From the NCBI GenBank assembly GCA_963930645.1, contig OZ005650.1, positions 234,450,188 through 234,514,187 on the forward strand: a stretch of 64,000 nucleotides of DNA. The letters are read 5' to 3'. Positions within the stretch are counted from its first letter, which is position 1. The number at the start of each line of letters is the position of its first letter. Shown here one piece after another: positions 21,935-34,974 of this stretch. The notes under the pieces were generated by a model. It was not told the origin of the DNA. It ran no database searches and worked only from the letters and a program-made list of their open reading frames with translations. The DNA comes from Salticus scenicus. Lineage: Eukaryota; Arthropoda; Arachnida; Araneae; Salticidae. Made by a program: the position numbers and the translations under genes.

Positions 21935-24900
21935 AATCTGGTGTGTCACTCACACCACTTTCTCTAACCGTGAAATTTAATACTATAAATACAGGTTGGA
22001 AATTAATAGGTAACATAACGAGTACTGTTATGTAAACCTATGTTAAAACAATACAAATTAGGCTTCGGAACAGTTTTATATGATAATTAGTTCTATGTGT
22101 ACTTAGTTGTTACTTAGTAGATAATTAGTTCTGTGTGTAATTAGTTTCTGTATTCAACCCCCGTTTCGTTACTGCACCTACATTTATATGGAATTTAAAT
22201 CTGTTATTTAAATTAAAAGTACACTTAAAATTATTCAGACAACTTTCACACGCAACATTCCATGAAACTTATCAGTCTTGATCAAACTTTTCCATCAACA
22301 AATTTATATAAATTTGAAAGTAAAACTTTTGGATCTCCTGAAATTATTCGTGTTTAAGTTTCTCTAAGAGACAGAAACAAAGATCAAATTTTAAAAAACT
22401 TGGCTTTCGTATTCCGAAAGCCTCCAAACGGGGAAATACACAAAAAACAAGCGACGAATATTTAGCTTAAAAACATACATTATTTACCATATGTCTATGA
22501 GAAATTCCTTTCCATTCCTGAGCAGCTTTCCTGGACATAGTAAAATATTATAGTAAAGCACTTTCACTAGCAATAAAAAAGAATGTTATCGCTTAAATAT
22601 TTGCAACTCTGTATATCTTTTGAAGAATATGTACAGACCACCTAGTGCACCTAGATATAATCATGTAGTAAAAATATACGTCATAAACTGCAATGCACTT
22701 CCATCAATTTTCATCTATTGTCGCCCTATAATCTAGTTCTTTTGTGTAGCCCTGTAGATGAACAGGGAATGATTTCCCTACCATATTCTACGTGAGGCAT
22801 GGTTTTATGCATATAAAAAATATATATTCATTTCATTTGGTTTGTGCAGCCTACAGATGTTAAACTCTACATACATGCAATTTCCCCCATAGTCGTAATG
22901 TATTTAATACTCTTGGATGTCCCTGTACACGAACCGTTAACTTGATGTCAACGAAAAGTTTAGTGTAGCGTTTCTGCATGATACACATTTAGAATACCTA
23001 GTTTGGAATCTCTGCTGCTATTTGTTCTTGAGATATACTGATAACAGACAGAGACACACACAGACCAACCGGTAAAAACACGACTTTCGTATTCAGGGAA
23101 CCTCAAAACGTGTAAATATAACAAAAACTCACTTTCGAAAATTTAAACCAAAAACAATTTCTTCTCCTGGTTTTTAAGAACAGAAAACACGAACGTCAAC
23201 ATATTCGGCGTCGAGATTTTCAATTTGTGCTTGCATCACGACGCTCAGTTCTACGGTTTCAACGCCAGCGCTGATATCAAGGAGATTCTGATTGGAGCGT
23301 CGCGGCGTCGGAAACGTTGACGCTTGCTTCTTAGTTCTTGAAAACTAGGGCCTAATGAGTAAGAAAAAGTAAATAATCAGGTGTGTCATGCACACGACTT
23401 TCTCTTACCTGAAATTTAATACTATAAATAAAGGTTTGACATTAAGAGGTAAGATAACGAGTACTGTTATATAGACCTAGATTAAAACAATTCAAATTAG
23501 GTTTCGGAAGAGTTTTATATGATAATTCTGTATGAGGGGAGCTACAGCCCCCCTCAAGCCCTCGTTGCATTACTGCATCTACATTTATAAATATAGAATA
23601 TAAATCTATTACTAAAATTAAAAATTCACTTAAAATTATTCAGAAAACTTTTAGACGCAAAATTTCTTGGAACTTATTAGTCTTGATCAAAATTTTCCAG
23701 CAACAAACTTAAATTAATTTGAAAATACATCTTTTTGATCTCCTGATATTATTCGTTTTTATTTTACTGTAAGTCAGATAGACAAAGATCAAACGTTAAA
23801 AGCTTTATTTCTGTAATCAAGGAGCCTAATAACGTGTAAATATGCAAATAACAAACGATGAATATTTAGCTTAAAACGTAAATTATTTACCATATACGTC
23901 GATGAAGAATGTATTTCAATTCCTGCGTAGCTTTCCTGGTTATGGTAAAATACTATAGTATAGCACTTCCACTAACAATAAAAAAGAATGTTATCGCTTA
24001 AATAATTGCAGCCCTGTATATTTTTTAAATATTATGCACAAACCACATGGTGCACCTTAACGTAATCCTATAGCAATAATACACGGCACAACCTGAAATA
24101 CACATCCACAAATTTTCAACTATTTTCATACTATAATCTTGTTCTTTTGTGTAGCCCTATAGACGAACAGTGAATGATAACCCTACCATATTCTGCATGA
24201 TATATGTTTTTACGCATATAAAAAATACATAATAATTTCATTTGGTTTAGTGCAGTCTATAAACGTTAAACTTTACTTACCTTTAACTTCCCCCATTGAC
24301 CTAATGTATATGAATTTTCTTGGGTGTTCCTGTACACGAAACCATTTGCTTGATCTCAACGAAAAGCTTTGTGTAGCATTCCTATATATATAATACACAT
24401 TTAGAATACCAAGTTTGGACTTTCTGCTATTATTTGTTCTTGAGATATACTGATGACAGACAGACACAAACACACAGACCAACCGCTAAAAACGTGATGT
24501 TCGGATTCAGGAGACTTCAAAACTTGTAAATATAACAAAAACTCACGAAAATTTGACTCTAAAACGATACTTTATCTACCTTATGGGTAAGAGAAAGTAA
24601 AAAGAGTGTTATGGATTAAATATTGGCAGCCCTGTATATCTTCTGAAAGTTATGTACACATCACATGATGGACATACGTGAATATAATCCTATATTAATA
24701 ATACACGGCACAACCTGAAGTACTCTTCCATCAATTTTTATGTATTGTCGCACTGTAATTGAGTTCTTTGTTTGGCCCTGTAAACGAACTGTGAATGATT
24801 TCTATACCATATTATCCATGAAACATATTTTTACGTATATTATATATTATTCGTTTAATTTGGTTTAGTGCAGTCCATAGATGTTAAATTCTACGTACCT

Positions 24901-25213
24901 GCAATTCTTCCCATAGACGTCATATATATGAAGTTCTCTGGTTGTCCCTGTACACGAACCATTTGCTTGATCTCAGTGAAAAGCTTAGTGTAGCATCCCT
25001 ATATCATACACATTTAGAATACCATTTTTGGATTTTATGCTTTAATTTGTTTTTGAGATATACTGATAACAGAGACACACAGACCAACCGCTAAAAACAT
25101 GATTTTTTGGATTCGTGGAACCTCAAAACGTGTAAATATGACAAAAATTCAGTTTCGAAAATTTGATCCAAAAACAATAGTTTCTCTACCTTATTGGTAA
25201 GAGAAAGTAAAAC
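21935..25213. repeat. Three copies of a 1.2-1.4 kb repeat unit
   Basis: Copy 1 spans about 21935-23370, copy 2 about 23371-24600 and a 5'-truncated copy 3 about 24601-25213. Shared blocks include GTGTGTCA(C/T)(G/T)CACAC, ACTTTCTCT(A/T)ACC, ACGAGTACTGTTAT, GCACTT(T/C)CACTA(G/A)CAATAA, AAAGAATGTTATCGCTTAAA and TTGAGATATACTGAT(A/G)ACAG. Units end in a TTTCTCTACC-TTATT-GGTAAGAGAAA hairpin, so they probably represent head-to-tail copies of a terminal-hairpin element. Copy 1 carries a separate MITE insertion. Confidence 0.8.
23163..23350. mobile_element. MITE inserted in repeat copy 1
   Basis: About 185 bp present in copy 1 but absent from the equivalent place in copies 2 and 3 (about 24560-24590 and 25175-25200). 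Its ends are inverted: CCTGGTTTTTAAGAAC on the left and, reverse-complemented, CCTAGTTTTCAAGAAC on the right. Inner CG-rich segments (CGGCGTCGAGA and GCGTCGCGGCGTC) also pair. The target duplication is not resolved, so the superfamily is unknown. Confidence 0.75.
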
Positions 25214-25439
25214 ATTTAACATGTTTTGAAGATTTTCAAACTCATACAGATGTATTAGGACTTTGAATAAATTCTCGCTTTTTTTAAACAGATAGCATCC
25301 CCAGGACGTGCATGTAATTACAGGTGGGAACGCATCTATAAGGAAGTGCTGTCCGTAAGCTTAATGTTCAGTGTATGTTTGCCACAGTGTAAAAAACCGT
25401 TTCTCTCAATTCTAAAAATATCGAGTTTTGTGCCAAGTA
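25214..25439. other. Non-coding sequence before mariner fragment
   Basis: No motif recognised. It may include degraded 5' sequence of the mariner fragment that follows, but I see no inverted end. Confidence 0.4.
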
Positions 25440-25760
25440 AGCGGAGAATTATTGCACTCTTTTATTCAAAAGAAATCTACAACTAAAGCACAGAATTCTT
25501 GTTGAGGCTTACTGTGCTCTATCGGAAACGACATGCAGAGAGTGTTTTCGACGCTTAAAAATAATGATTTTGATCTTGGAGATAAAGAACTCTCTGGCGT
25601 ACAGAAAATGGTTGACGACGAAGAATTGGAAGAATTACTTAATGAAGACCCACGTCAGACGCTAGCTGAACTTGCAAAATCATTACGAAAGGATAACACA
25701 ACAGTTTCGAAAAGTTTGAAAACATTAGGAATGATCCAGAAGCAAAAACATTGACTGTCA
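25440..25760 (+). pseudogene. Mariner transposase, N-terminal fragment
   Basis: The readable part is the paired helix-turn-helix DNA-binding region of a mariner transposase: HRILVEAY then ALSETTCRECFRRL in one frame, then (after a frameshift in the CTTAAAAATAAT run near 25555) NNDFDLGDKELSG, DDEELEELLNEDPRQTLAELA and a closing LKTLGMIQKQ. A second frameshift lies near 25475. The protein stops at 25752, where the linker to the catalytic domain would begin, and no DDD core follows. It differs in sequence from the mariners at 7735 and 54560, so it is at least a third mariner lineage in the window. Confidence 0.85.
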
Positions 25761-25840
25761 TACAAAAAATAACTTATTCAAAATTATAATATGTGTTTTT
25801 TATACATTGGTACCACCCTTAATTTCTTTGTAATACTTAA

Positions 25841-26544
25841 AGGGATGGTGGACGTTGAAAATCGTTCTTTGAAATTATTGTTTTAGAGATATTAGAGTTT
25901 GCGCACATATGTAATAAAATGCACCAATATTAAATATATTAAGATTTTTCAAAAACAACTAAAAATAAAAAGTAAAAATAAAATTCTCATGATTTTGAAA
26001 AAGTTTAAAATGTTTCATGCGATTGAAATTTTAAAATTTCCCCTCGATTTTGCATTATTATTGTTTATTAATATATTCTAAACATATTTGTGCATTTATT
26101 TGTTGATTGGTTGGTAGTAAACTTTTTAATTATTTTTTATGTTTGAATATTAAAAATGTACATGAAATCTCAGCTTTCAAACATAAAAACATTTTTTAAA
26201 AATTAACTTATGAGTCAGTCTGCAAAATAATGCATAACTATGTTTAAAATATATCGATAAACTATAATAATGTTAAATAGTGGGGAACATTTAAAAATTA
26301 AGTCGCATGGAGCATTTAAAATTTTTTTTTAAATTTTAAAATTTTTAATTTTAATTTTTTAATTTTAATTTTTTAATTTAAGTAGTTTCGTAAAATTTAT
26401 TAAATATATTTAATATTAAATAAATTGTTTTTATTTAATATTTTTATTTATTTAATATTAACACATTCCAATACTTATGTATGTTAATTTTCCAAACTCT
26501 AAAACAGTAATTTCGAAGAACAATATCAAACGTCCACCATCCCC
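25841..26544. mobile_element. TTAA-flanked MITE, 704 bp
   Basis: Flanked by TTAA at 25837-25840 and 26545-26548. The ends are inverted repeats: AGGGATGGTGGACGTT on the left and, reverse-complemented, GGGGATGGTGGACGTT on the right. The similarity continues through a TTGTTCTT(T/C)GAAATTA-like segment to TGTTTTAGAG, about 48 bp in all. TTAA duplication suggests piggyBac-type mobilisation. There is no coding potential, and the interior is extremely A/T-rich. Confidence 0.85.
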
Positions 26545-26548
26545 TTAA

Positions 26549-27717
26549 CACGGTCTAGAATTTTAATTCTATGAGATTGAATATAGTACTTTCTATAACA
26601 TGAATTCATAAATATATTAATCGCAAGTAAAAACTTTAATTAATACTCATGGATAACGTGGGTAAAATGCATTCTCTTCATTGACAATAACTAATGTTTT
26701 ACATGTATAACACACATTTTATTAAGAACCTGGAGACAAATAAGCAGTTCCAAACTAAGATGCGTACTCAATATTATAAATGCGAGAATATTTAGTCTGA
26801 AAACATTTCTAAATATATCAGAATGCAGCACAGACGCAAAAATTGTTTCAAAAATAATGCCAGAATGTAAAGGCATATTTTAAGAAATGTACGCGTTTGA
26901 TTCAGAGAAGTTATAAAACGTGTATTTCGTTAATGAAAGTTTCAAAACATATGAAATAAGAGCTTCTAGAATTTTATCTTGAACGGTTGTCGATTTTAGA
27001 AGGATTCCTTTACAAATAAAATATTAAAATCGAAGAAAAAAAGTTAAATGATAATCAAAATATCTTCTAAAGAAGATTCGATTGATATATATGTATTTGT
27101 AATACTAATATTTATATACTCTGTACTGTAAAAATATTTGTATTAAATATATTCCTACGGAATAGTAAACGTCTTGTCTCTTGGAATGAAAGTGTAAGCT
27201 GAACCCATAATTTTCTTTAAAAATAAACGTAAAATACGGAAATTCGTGCAAACATGAGGAAAGAATTGTTTAAAAAAAAAATAAAAAATAAAAATTATTT
27301 TTCTTATTTATTATTTTTTTTTCCTTAAAGTTAATAAATTTTAACCAAAATAATTACTACACTACCGAAAACTAATTATTGGCCCTAATTAACGTCAATT
27401 TCATATGTTATAATCCATTCGATTAAGAATTTTCATAAGTAAAATCAACTTATGAAACAGATTTTGAAATAAATCGATTAAACAAACTCATTGCTCTTAA
27501 TTATAAATCATTAGTTAGTTGTAGGGCGACTAAGGTGCCCGTTGGAAAAAGATCATTTCATTTTATTTATTTCTCACTTCAAATTATTCATTTGCTAGCA
27601 AGCCCGTGCGAAATTTTCGCACGTTTTCTTCGTTACCTTTAAAATTCAAAATTATTATTATTATATTATAGACGTCATTTTTTTTATATGCATGAGAAAA
27701 TTTAATATTATATATAT
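26549..27717. other. AT-rich non-coding sequence
   Basis: No gene recognised. A near-perfect palindrome CGTGCGAAATTTTCGCACG lies at about 27605-27623. Confidence 0.5.
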
Positions 27718-27878
27718 ATGGGGGTCACTGAAGCGGGAGAACCATCCCTTCCGTGGAGGATCAAAATTGTGATGGTATGTCTCCGGACCCCCTCTAAGGG
27801 CGTACCCCAGTCCGTCGCCAATTGCCCATCTGCGCAGTACTTGTGCAACGTAAAACCCAACCATCCAACCATCCATCC

Positions 27879-27880
<2 letters not shown>
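27718..27880 (+). repeat. Dispersed repeat, second copy, with CCAACCATCC tail
   Basis: GC-richer block (GGGGGTCACTGAAGCGGGAG ... GGTATGTCTCCGGACC ... CCAGTCCGTCGCCAATTGCC) related to 21520-21700. It ends in CCAACCATCCAACCATCCAT and runs into a TA microsatellite. A compact GC-rich body plus simple-repeat tail is SINE-like, but I see no A/B box and cannot assign a family. Confidence 0.5.
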
Positions 27881-27883
<3 letters not shown>

Positions 27884-27923
<40 letters not shown>

Positions 27924-27931
27924 CATATATA
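27884..27931. repeat. (TA)n/(CATATA)n microsatellite
   Basis: TA repeats grade into ACATAT units and end in the TA used as the insertion site of the next transposon. Confidence 0.85.
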
Positions 27932-30008
27932 CAGGGTGAGTTTGGAATAATCTGCCAAACGAAAGGTGATAAAAAGCCCATGGGGAGCATAAAACACCAT
28001 AGAAACACTGTCCTATATCTCTAACCGTCTCCGAGTTATGGTAGATAGAAAACAATTCTGTTTTTTTTTTACATCCGATCTGAAAAAGTCCAAATTTGTG
28101 AGCTTTCTGAAGGACTTACACGCAAAATAAGCCCATATTTGGAAAGAGCAGAAAACATTCTATCGGGTGACACCATTTAGATCAGGATACCTTAATTTGA
28201 CGGCGAGTTACAAGCGCTAAAACATTGGCGAAGTTTAAAATCGAGTTGTCACAGAATTCTTTAACCGACAATTCTGCAAACACCGTTCAAGCTACAATTG
28301 GTCAAATTTACCAAAAAAGTCTCCATTCCACAAGCTTTAGAATGAGCCCACAATAAACCCTATCGGTGTTCTTGTTCAGGCCTTCTGCTTAAAATACATC
28401 ACTGAAAACGGCGTTCGTCGAAATTCGGCAAACGAAACGATGGTGAGTAAATGGAACGCATGCAAATTCATGACTATCTGCATATGGACTCTTAGTATTA
28501 TGCAGATATATTCCAACCTTCCTGCGCGCTCATCCCACTCGCGGGTACAAGAGGCGAGTCAATCTGTAACAGCTTATTAGCTCGTCAGCTTCTTTTACGT
28601 TTTATGCTGCTCATTGCTTTAGCATTTTTTGGACTTTGCCTGAGCTCGGCCGATTCTTTTCACGCTGCTCCCACGTTTACTTGCTCTCTCTTAGTTCATA
28701 TTTAGTATGTTTTCCTACATTGGTACGAATTTACCAAGTTGGTTCTTATTCCGTAGCACTTTTGTCTTCTACTTTTGTAAATTAGCATTGAAATATTATC
28801 CCTTATTGCTTAACTTTCTGAATTTTATTTTCAATTGAAGCCAGCACAGGGATCAAATTGTCATACTTTCCAACCGGTAAACAGATATGCCTAGTTTTAC
28901 AAATGAAGAGTATGCGGATATGCATTTTGTGTATGGATTTTGCGATGGTAACTCTCGGAGTGCCGAAGAAGTGTACCGTCTACGTTATTCACATCGTCGT
29001 GCGCCCAACCGTGCTGTATTTGCCACAATTCATCGAAGGCTTAGGGAGAGTGGTTCGAAAGGATGTACGAAAGGGGCCATGGTCGCCGCTCCGCCACCGC
29101 TGAGGAGTCCGTACTCGACCGAGTGGAGGAAAATCCAAATATGAGTTCACGCATACTTGCGAGAGAAGGTGGAATCTCCCAAAGTTAAGTGATGAATGAT
29201 TTTCGCAAAAACCAGTATCATCCATACCACTTCACACCGGTACAAGAATTACGTCGCTCAGATTTCCAAAAGCGGGTAACATTCTGCCTCTGGCTTTTAG
29301 AGCGACATATTCAGGAACACCATTTTCTTAGAACGATACTGTGGACAGAGGAGTCACTTTTCACTCGGGATGGCATGTCAAATTTACATAACTGGCATCA
29401 TTATGCTCAACAAAATCCATTTGTAACACGAAACTTATCGTTCCAGATGCGATTCAGCTTGAATGTTTGGCTTGGAGTGTTTGGCGATCACTTGATAGGT
29501 CCACATGTGTTCCAGGGTCTTCTGACAAACAATACATATTTGGAGTTTCTGGAACATCATCTTCCAGGATTACTTGATGTCAATCCTGTACCCCAACGAG
29601 CGGAAATCATTTTCCAACACGATGGGGCCCCTGACCGTTCTTCCAATGCTGTTCCGGACTTCTTGAATCAGCAGTATCCGCGATGGATTAGTCGTAATGG
29701 ACACATAGATCAGGCCAGATCTCACACCATTAGACTTCTATGTTTGGGGTTTCCTGAAGCAAGAATTTTACCGCACAGAAGTTGCCAGTTTGCAAGATTT
29801 AAGCAGCCGGCTCGATGATGCAATAATAAAACTGAGAGATGAGCTTTCGCTAATAGCTACTGTGGTTTCCGTTCATAGGCGGGCAAGGGCTTGTATCAGG
29901 TGTGTGTGTGTGTGGGGGGGGGAGGGGTGACCAATTTCAGCAGCGGCACTAAATTTCACACATCTATTCGAATGCATATGAGCTTTAATTATAAGCGTAA
30001 GATACGTC

Positions 30009-30043
<35 letters not shown>

Positions 30044-30792
30044 ATATTCCTTTGTGAAAGACGTGAGATGCGTCATTTTTTTTTCTTTGCATATTCCATT
30101 GTGAAAGACATGAGAAACGTCATACTTTTTTTGTTTCCATTCCATTGTGTTTGTAAACTTAATACAACTGCTACTTTTCTTGTTTGTCTTTAAAACTTTC
30201 TTTTTTGCATCTCTCAAAACAGCGGGCTGAAGGCCGACATGAAATCAGGAACAATCATGGCACCCCGTGAGTCTCCTTCTAGACGAATGTCGAGTTCAGT
30301 GATGAATGTATTTCAAACAAAAGGCTAAATTTCTACTGAACTAGAACACTGATATGGTTTATTCTGGGCTCATTCTAAAGCTTGTGGAATGGAGAAGTTT
30401 TTGGCAAATTTGACTGATTGTCGCTTGAACGGTGTTTGCAGAATTATCGGTTAAAGAATTTGGTGACAACAGAGATTTTAGCGCTTGTAGACTTCGCCAA
30501 TATTTTAGCGCTTGTAGCTCGCCGTCAAATTAAGGTATCCCGAAGTAAATTGTGTCACCCGATAGGATTTTTTCTTCTCTTTCCAAATATGTTCTTATTT
30601 TGCGTGTAAGTCTTTCAGAAAGCTAACAAATTTGGGGTTTTTTCAGACAGGATAGAAAAAACAGATTTTTCTTCTATCTGCCATAACTCGAAAACGGTTA
30701 GAGATAGGACAGAGTTCGTATGGTGTTTTATGCTCCCCATGGGCTGTTCTATGACATTCTTTCGTTAGGCAGATTATGTCAAACTCACCCTG
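27932..30792 (+). mobile_element. Tc1/mariner-class transposon with ~500-bp inverted repeats
   Basis: Begins CAGGGTGAGTTTG and ends, reverse-complemented, CAGGGTGAGTTTG, with TA on both sides (27930-27931 and 30793-30794). The inverted repeats extend inwards for roughly 500 bp (to about 28430 and from about 30275), sharing CCCATGGGGAGCATAAAACA, CTTAATTTGACGGCGAG and CCATTCCACAAGCTTTAGAA. The 2.86-kb interior holds a broken transposase. It is an inactive but structurally complete copy; a 32-base poly-T at about 30010-30041 lies inside. Confidence 0.93.
28887..29895 (+). pseudogene. DUF4817-type Tc1/mariner transposase, broken
   Basis: The first ~60 residues from the ATG at 28887 match the DUF4817 helix-turn-helix found at the start of many arthropod transposases: MPSFTNEEYADMHFVYGFCD, then RLRYSHRRAPNRAVF and HRRLRESGS. 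A frameshift lies between about 29060 and 29100. The next frame reads AEESVLDRVEENPNMSSRIL and hits TAA at 29186-29188, then continues as the DDE domain: HPYHFTPVQ, LWTEESLFTRDG (first acidic region), NVWLGVFG and IIFQHDGAPDRSS (second Asp). Around 29720 another frameshift leads to TPLDFYVWGFLKQEF-like sequence in the next frame, running to about 29895. It is the only transposase in the element and cannot be translated as one protein. Confidence 0.9.
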
Positions 30793-30794
30793 TA

Positions 30795-32774
30795 TATATA
30801 TATTTTACATGAAAGTGTACATTTTATGGTGAAAAAAAATGGCAACAATTAAAAATTTAAATGTCTAAGCTATGCCTATTTTCAGATTTTAATTAATTAA
30901 AAAAAAAATCTAATAAAAAAATCGTGACAAATATGGTACCAAATAAAAGGGTCGATTTTTCTGAATCCGTTGAATTAAACAGCTTATTTATCGCACAATT
31001 AGATTGTTTAATTTTAAAGTATGAAAATTAGGTGGCATATTGCGTTCACATACAGACAGAGTCTAAGGAAATTTCTTAGCCTTTTGAACTGTGACAGAGT
31101 AAGTCAGTGATGAGCGTAACTATATATGTTGATTTCTTAAATGCAGTTTTTTATAATCAATAATCTAACTGAAATGACATATGTAATTAGAATGAAAGTA
31201 ATATATTCTACGAGAATTTTCTAAATTTGTAAAATGATATAAATGATTGTACAAGCTACATTAGATCATAAGAAGTAGTATTAAATTACTTTAAAAATTG
31301 CTAGTTACAGCAGCTGGAATTAAATAACTTTTGACATCAAGATTTGATTAATTAATTTATCAGTTTTTTGTTTTATCTATTCTGTTTCGTCATTTACAAG
31401 ATTTCCCGAGTACACGAAAGGGAAATTTTGATGTACTCTAAATCAATTATATTAATGTAAATTTTCTGATATTTCAGTGTTTATTTGCGGGAAAATGTTA
31501 AAACAAGATTATTTACATATTATTTTTGCGTCAGAGTGCCATAACTGAAAGAAATCACGTTGTTTGTTGTTATTGCCGACACATCAGTTGAGACATCCAT
31601 ATGGAGACTCAAAATGTTTTCGGAATCTGTGTATTCGTGTATACCGAGATAGTAAATGCAAAAATCACCCTATTGACTTGAAAATTGGTATACATGTTCA
31701 TACATTATACAGAATTGTCTATGTATAATTCTGAGTATACACTCTACTTGTAGTTCGTGTACAGAGACACAACAAAGTCTTCTATATCATTACCTCCTAT
31801 GGACAGAATTTATTTGTACCGATAGCAGGCACAAACTATTGATGTCCTATTGACTTCTAAATTCGCACACATGTTCATGCGCCATGCATAAATAGCTGTA
31901 TAAATTTTGTTGTATATATTGGTTCTTTAAATGAATTTTAATAGAGTTAAAATACATTTAAAAACACTTGTTGAGTGCAATAGCATTCAACAAATTGAAG
32001 TTAACATACATTATTCATGTTTAAAAGTGCAGGTCCTTACAAAAGTATTCTAGCAATGTCACATAACCATCCGAATTATGTTAAATTTTGAACAATAACT
32101 TATTAGGTACATAGAATAAGTTTTATAGTTTTTACTCATGTTTATAAGGTTTATGATTCATTTGCTGAGACACACGAAAGAATTTCGTAACACCTATGGA
32201 CAGATTTTTGTTCAAGCGGTTTTAACTTGTTTATGCTGCTTTCAACGTAATGAATTTAACATACATTACTACGATATTTAAAAGCATGCTTTCTCTAAGA
32301 AGAAAGTATGCAATATAGACTAAATAATTTAATTGTAGGACCTCACAAAAGAATTCCGATAACATTTTCTAAACATCCAAATAATGTTAAATATGGTTCA
32401 GATGTTAATGAGTTACAGGGAATAACTTCTGTAGTTTTTTTCTGGTGAATATTATGGTTGCTGATTGTGCTCAGAATCACACACAAAAAAATTTAAACCA
32501 TTACTGTCCATATATGGTATTTCTTATAAGTGTGTTTTAACTTTGTTACACTCCATTAAACACAGACAAAAGAGTATATGCTATTAGAATGTTTTAAAAT
32601 ATGATTTATAGAAAATGGTAGGCATGGAATTGATAATGAATTTACAGGGCTATCCAAAAGAATTTCAATATGCTATGCAATTATTTGGCATCAAATTTAG
32701 TACAAGTATTTATGAATTATAATGAACTAAACAAGGCTATGAGTCATAGAGACGTATATACACATATACGTGGC
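30795..32774. other. Non-coding sequence with diverged internal repeats
   Basis: No gene recognised. From about 31600, segments such as CCTATTGACTT, GTTCATAC/GTTCATGC, CGTGTACAGAGACAC and CATACATTA(T/C) recur loosely. I read these as a decayed copy of a dispersed repeat. Confidence 0.45.
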
Positions 32775-34600
32775 ACCGTAAGTTCGTATCTCCAAAATGG
32801 CTTAAAAGATTTTTTTTTCAAAGTTGGCATATAAACACCCTTTTAGATGTCCTTTCGAAGGATATAGTTGGTTTGTTCAGAAAATATAATAGGCATCCTG
32901 CATAAATAATTCAATTAAGGTCTTGCGAGTGATTTTTTTTTAAACGGCTGTACATATTTTTTTTTTTTCAAACTCACCATATTAACCTCTTTTAAAAAAT
33001 CCTTTTATATGTAATTGTTGTTTTCGGGTCAACAATTGAGCTTGTCATGTTTTGGTGAAAATTGCATCTCAAGAAAGGCTCTAACGATTTTCTTGAAAAT
33101 TGTTACATAAAACATTTTTAGATATCCTTTTTCATGTATTACGGAAAAATTATTAGTCTTCTTGATCAGGTAGGACAGTTTTAGATTTCGGAAACTCGTG
33201 TTTCAAAAAATAACTTTACCAATTTATTTATTTTTTTATTTTTTATTATTTACTCGCCATGTAAACTCTTTTTTACATAACTTTACATGCATATAAATTT
33301 TCTCTTACCGGAAAATGTTTAATTGTCTACTTCGTTACGTGAGTTTTATGTCTTCTGATCATATTACCTTCAAAAAGTACATATAATATGTGTAATAGTG
33401 GGTAATTAAGTCGTGTGGTTGTTTCACATTTTGGTTTTTTAGTTTAATATCATTTCATATAACTTTTAGTCAAGAACAGCATTACTAAATGGTGAAAAAT
33501 ACTTCAAAGTTAATTTTTGCTTAAACATTACAAAGTCGTTTTTTTTTTTTTCTTTTTTTTTTTTCCCGTGTTGGTTTCACATTTTTTTTCTATTTCTTTT
33601 TAATTTCAGCCAGCATGCGTGCTATAAGCTTTTTCTGTATAAATCTATTACTACTTTCATTAATCAACTACCGTAGGTAATGAAAGTATTGTATTCGGTC
33701 CAAAAATTTTTATATCTTTTTTCACCTGATTTATATGACTTGGGTCTCCTGTTTTCAAAAAAGTAGTTTTTCAATTGCTCCGGTGTGTGTGAATGTTTGT
33801 GTGGTATCTTCTGACCATCATATCTCCGAAACTAATAAAGATAGAACTGTGAAACTTCAGAATTGAGACAAATCTGGTATACAGATGATTTTCCCTATGT
33901 TTGATGAAAATTGGAAAAACGGAAAAGGGGCATCGGAAACCGGAAGTGGGACCGTAAGTCCGTATCTGGAAAACGGCTTTTTCTTTTTAAATTTTCTATA
34001 GAAACACTCTATTAGATGTCCTTTCGTATGAATTAGTTGTGTTAGTTCAGGAAAATTGATAAGCTTCCTGTATAAATAGCTCAATATTTCAGGTCTCACA
34101 AGCGTGTTCCTTTAAATCGTCTGTACTTTTTTTTTTCAAACTCTCCATATTAACCCCCTTTTAAATATCCTTTTGCATGTAATTGTTGTTTTCCGGTCAA
34201 CAACTGAGTATGAAATGTTTTAATAAAAGTCGGTATCTCAGAAACGGCTCTAGTAATTTTCTTGAAAACTGTTCCATGAATCCATTTTAGATATCCTTTC
34301 ACATGTGTTACGTGATTATTACAAGAAAATTAACAGTTATCCTTATTATGTAGGTCAGTTTTAGATCTCAGAAATTGGTGTTTCAAAAAACGGATCTACT
34401 TTTTTTTTTTTTTTTAACTCGTTGTGTAAAATCTGTTTTAAATGTCATTACACAAGTATCAGCTTTCTCTTATAGGGAAAGTTTTTTAATTTCTACTTTG
34501 CTAGATTAATGTTATGTCTTCTGATCTCATAATCTCCCAAAAGTGTATACGTGTACTAATGGGTAATGGAAATGGTGTGGTTGATTCACGCCAATTTTTT
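32775..34600. repeat. Diverged ~0.6-kb direct duplication
   Basis: The block at about 32770-33460 is repeated at about 33950-34590. Shared segments: CCGTAAGT(T/C)CGTATCT, TTAGATGTCCTTTCG(A/T)A, CAAACTC(A/T)CCATATTAACC, TGTAATTGTTGTTTTC(G/C)GGTCAACAA, ACGGCTCTA-type and TTTTAGATATCCTTT. Between them, at 33653-33687, is a terminal-type hairpin (ACTTTCATTA ... TAATGAAAGT) followed by ATTGTATTCGG, which probably marks an element end. Confidence 0.7.
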
Positions 34601-34974
34601 ATATTTTTTTATTATAAAACACTTTTATTTAATTTTATTCATTAATCAGTCCTATATTAGCCTATATTGTGACTTTGAAAAAAATTCTTTCTCTTCTTTG
34701 ATAAACCAAACGTTTAAACACAATTTATTTATAACTATAGGAATATGATATTATAAGTTACATAAAATTTGTAATTTGAAAAAACATAAGAACAATATAA
34801 ATGTAGACATAAACTGAAACAAATCAGTTTTTTTTTATGCTTATACAGAGAAAATTAAAAACATAAAATACATTTAAGTTTTTAGTTTGAATTTTTATTT
34901 AGACTCTGTTATACTTCTCTTATATTAAACGAGTAAACCACGTGACTTGTTATATATATATATATATATTTGTC

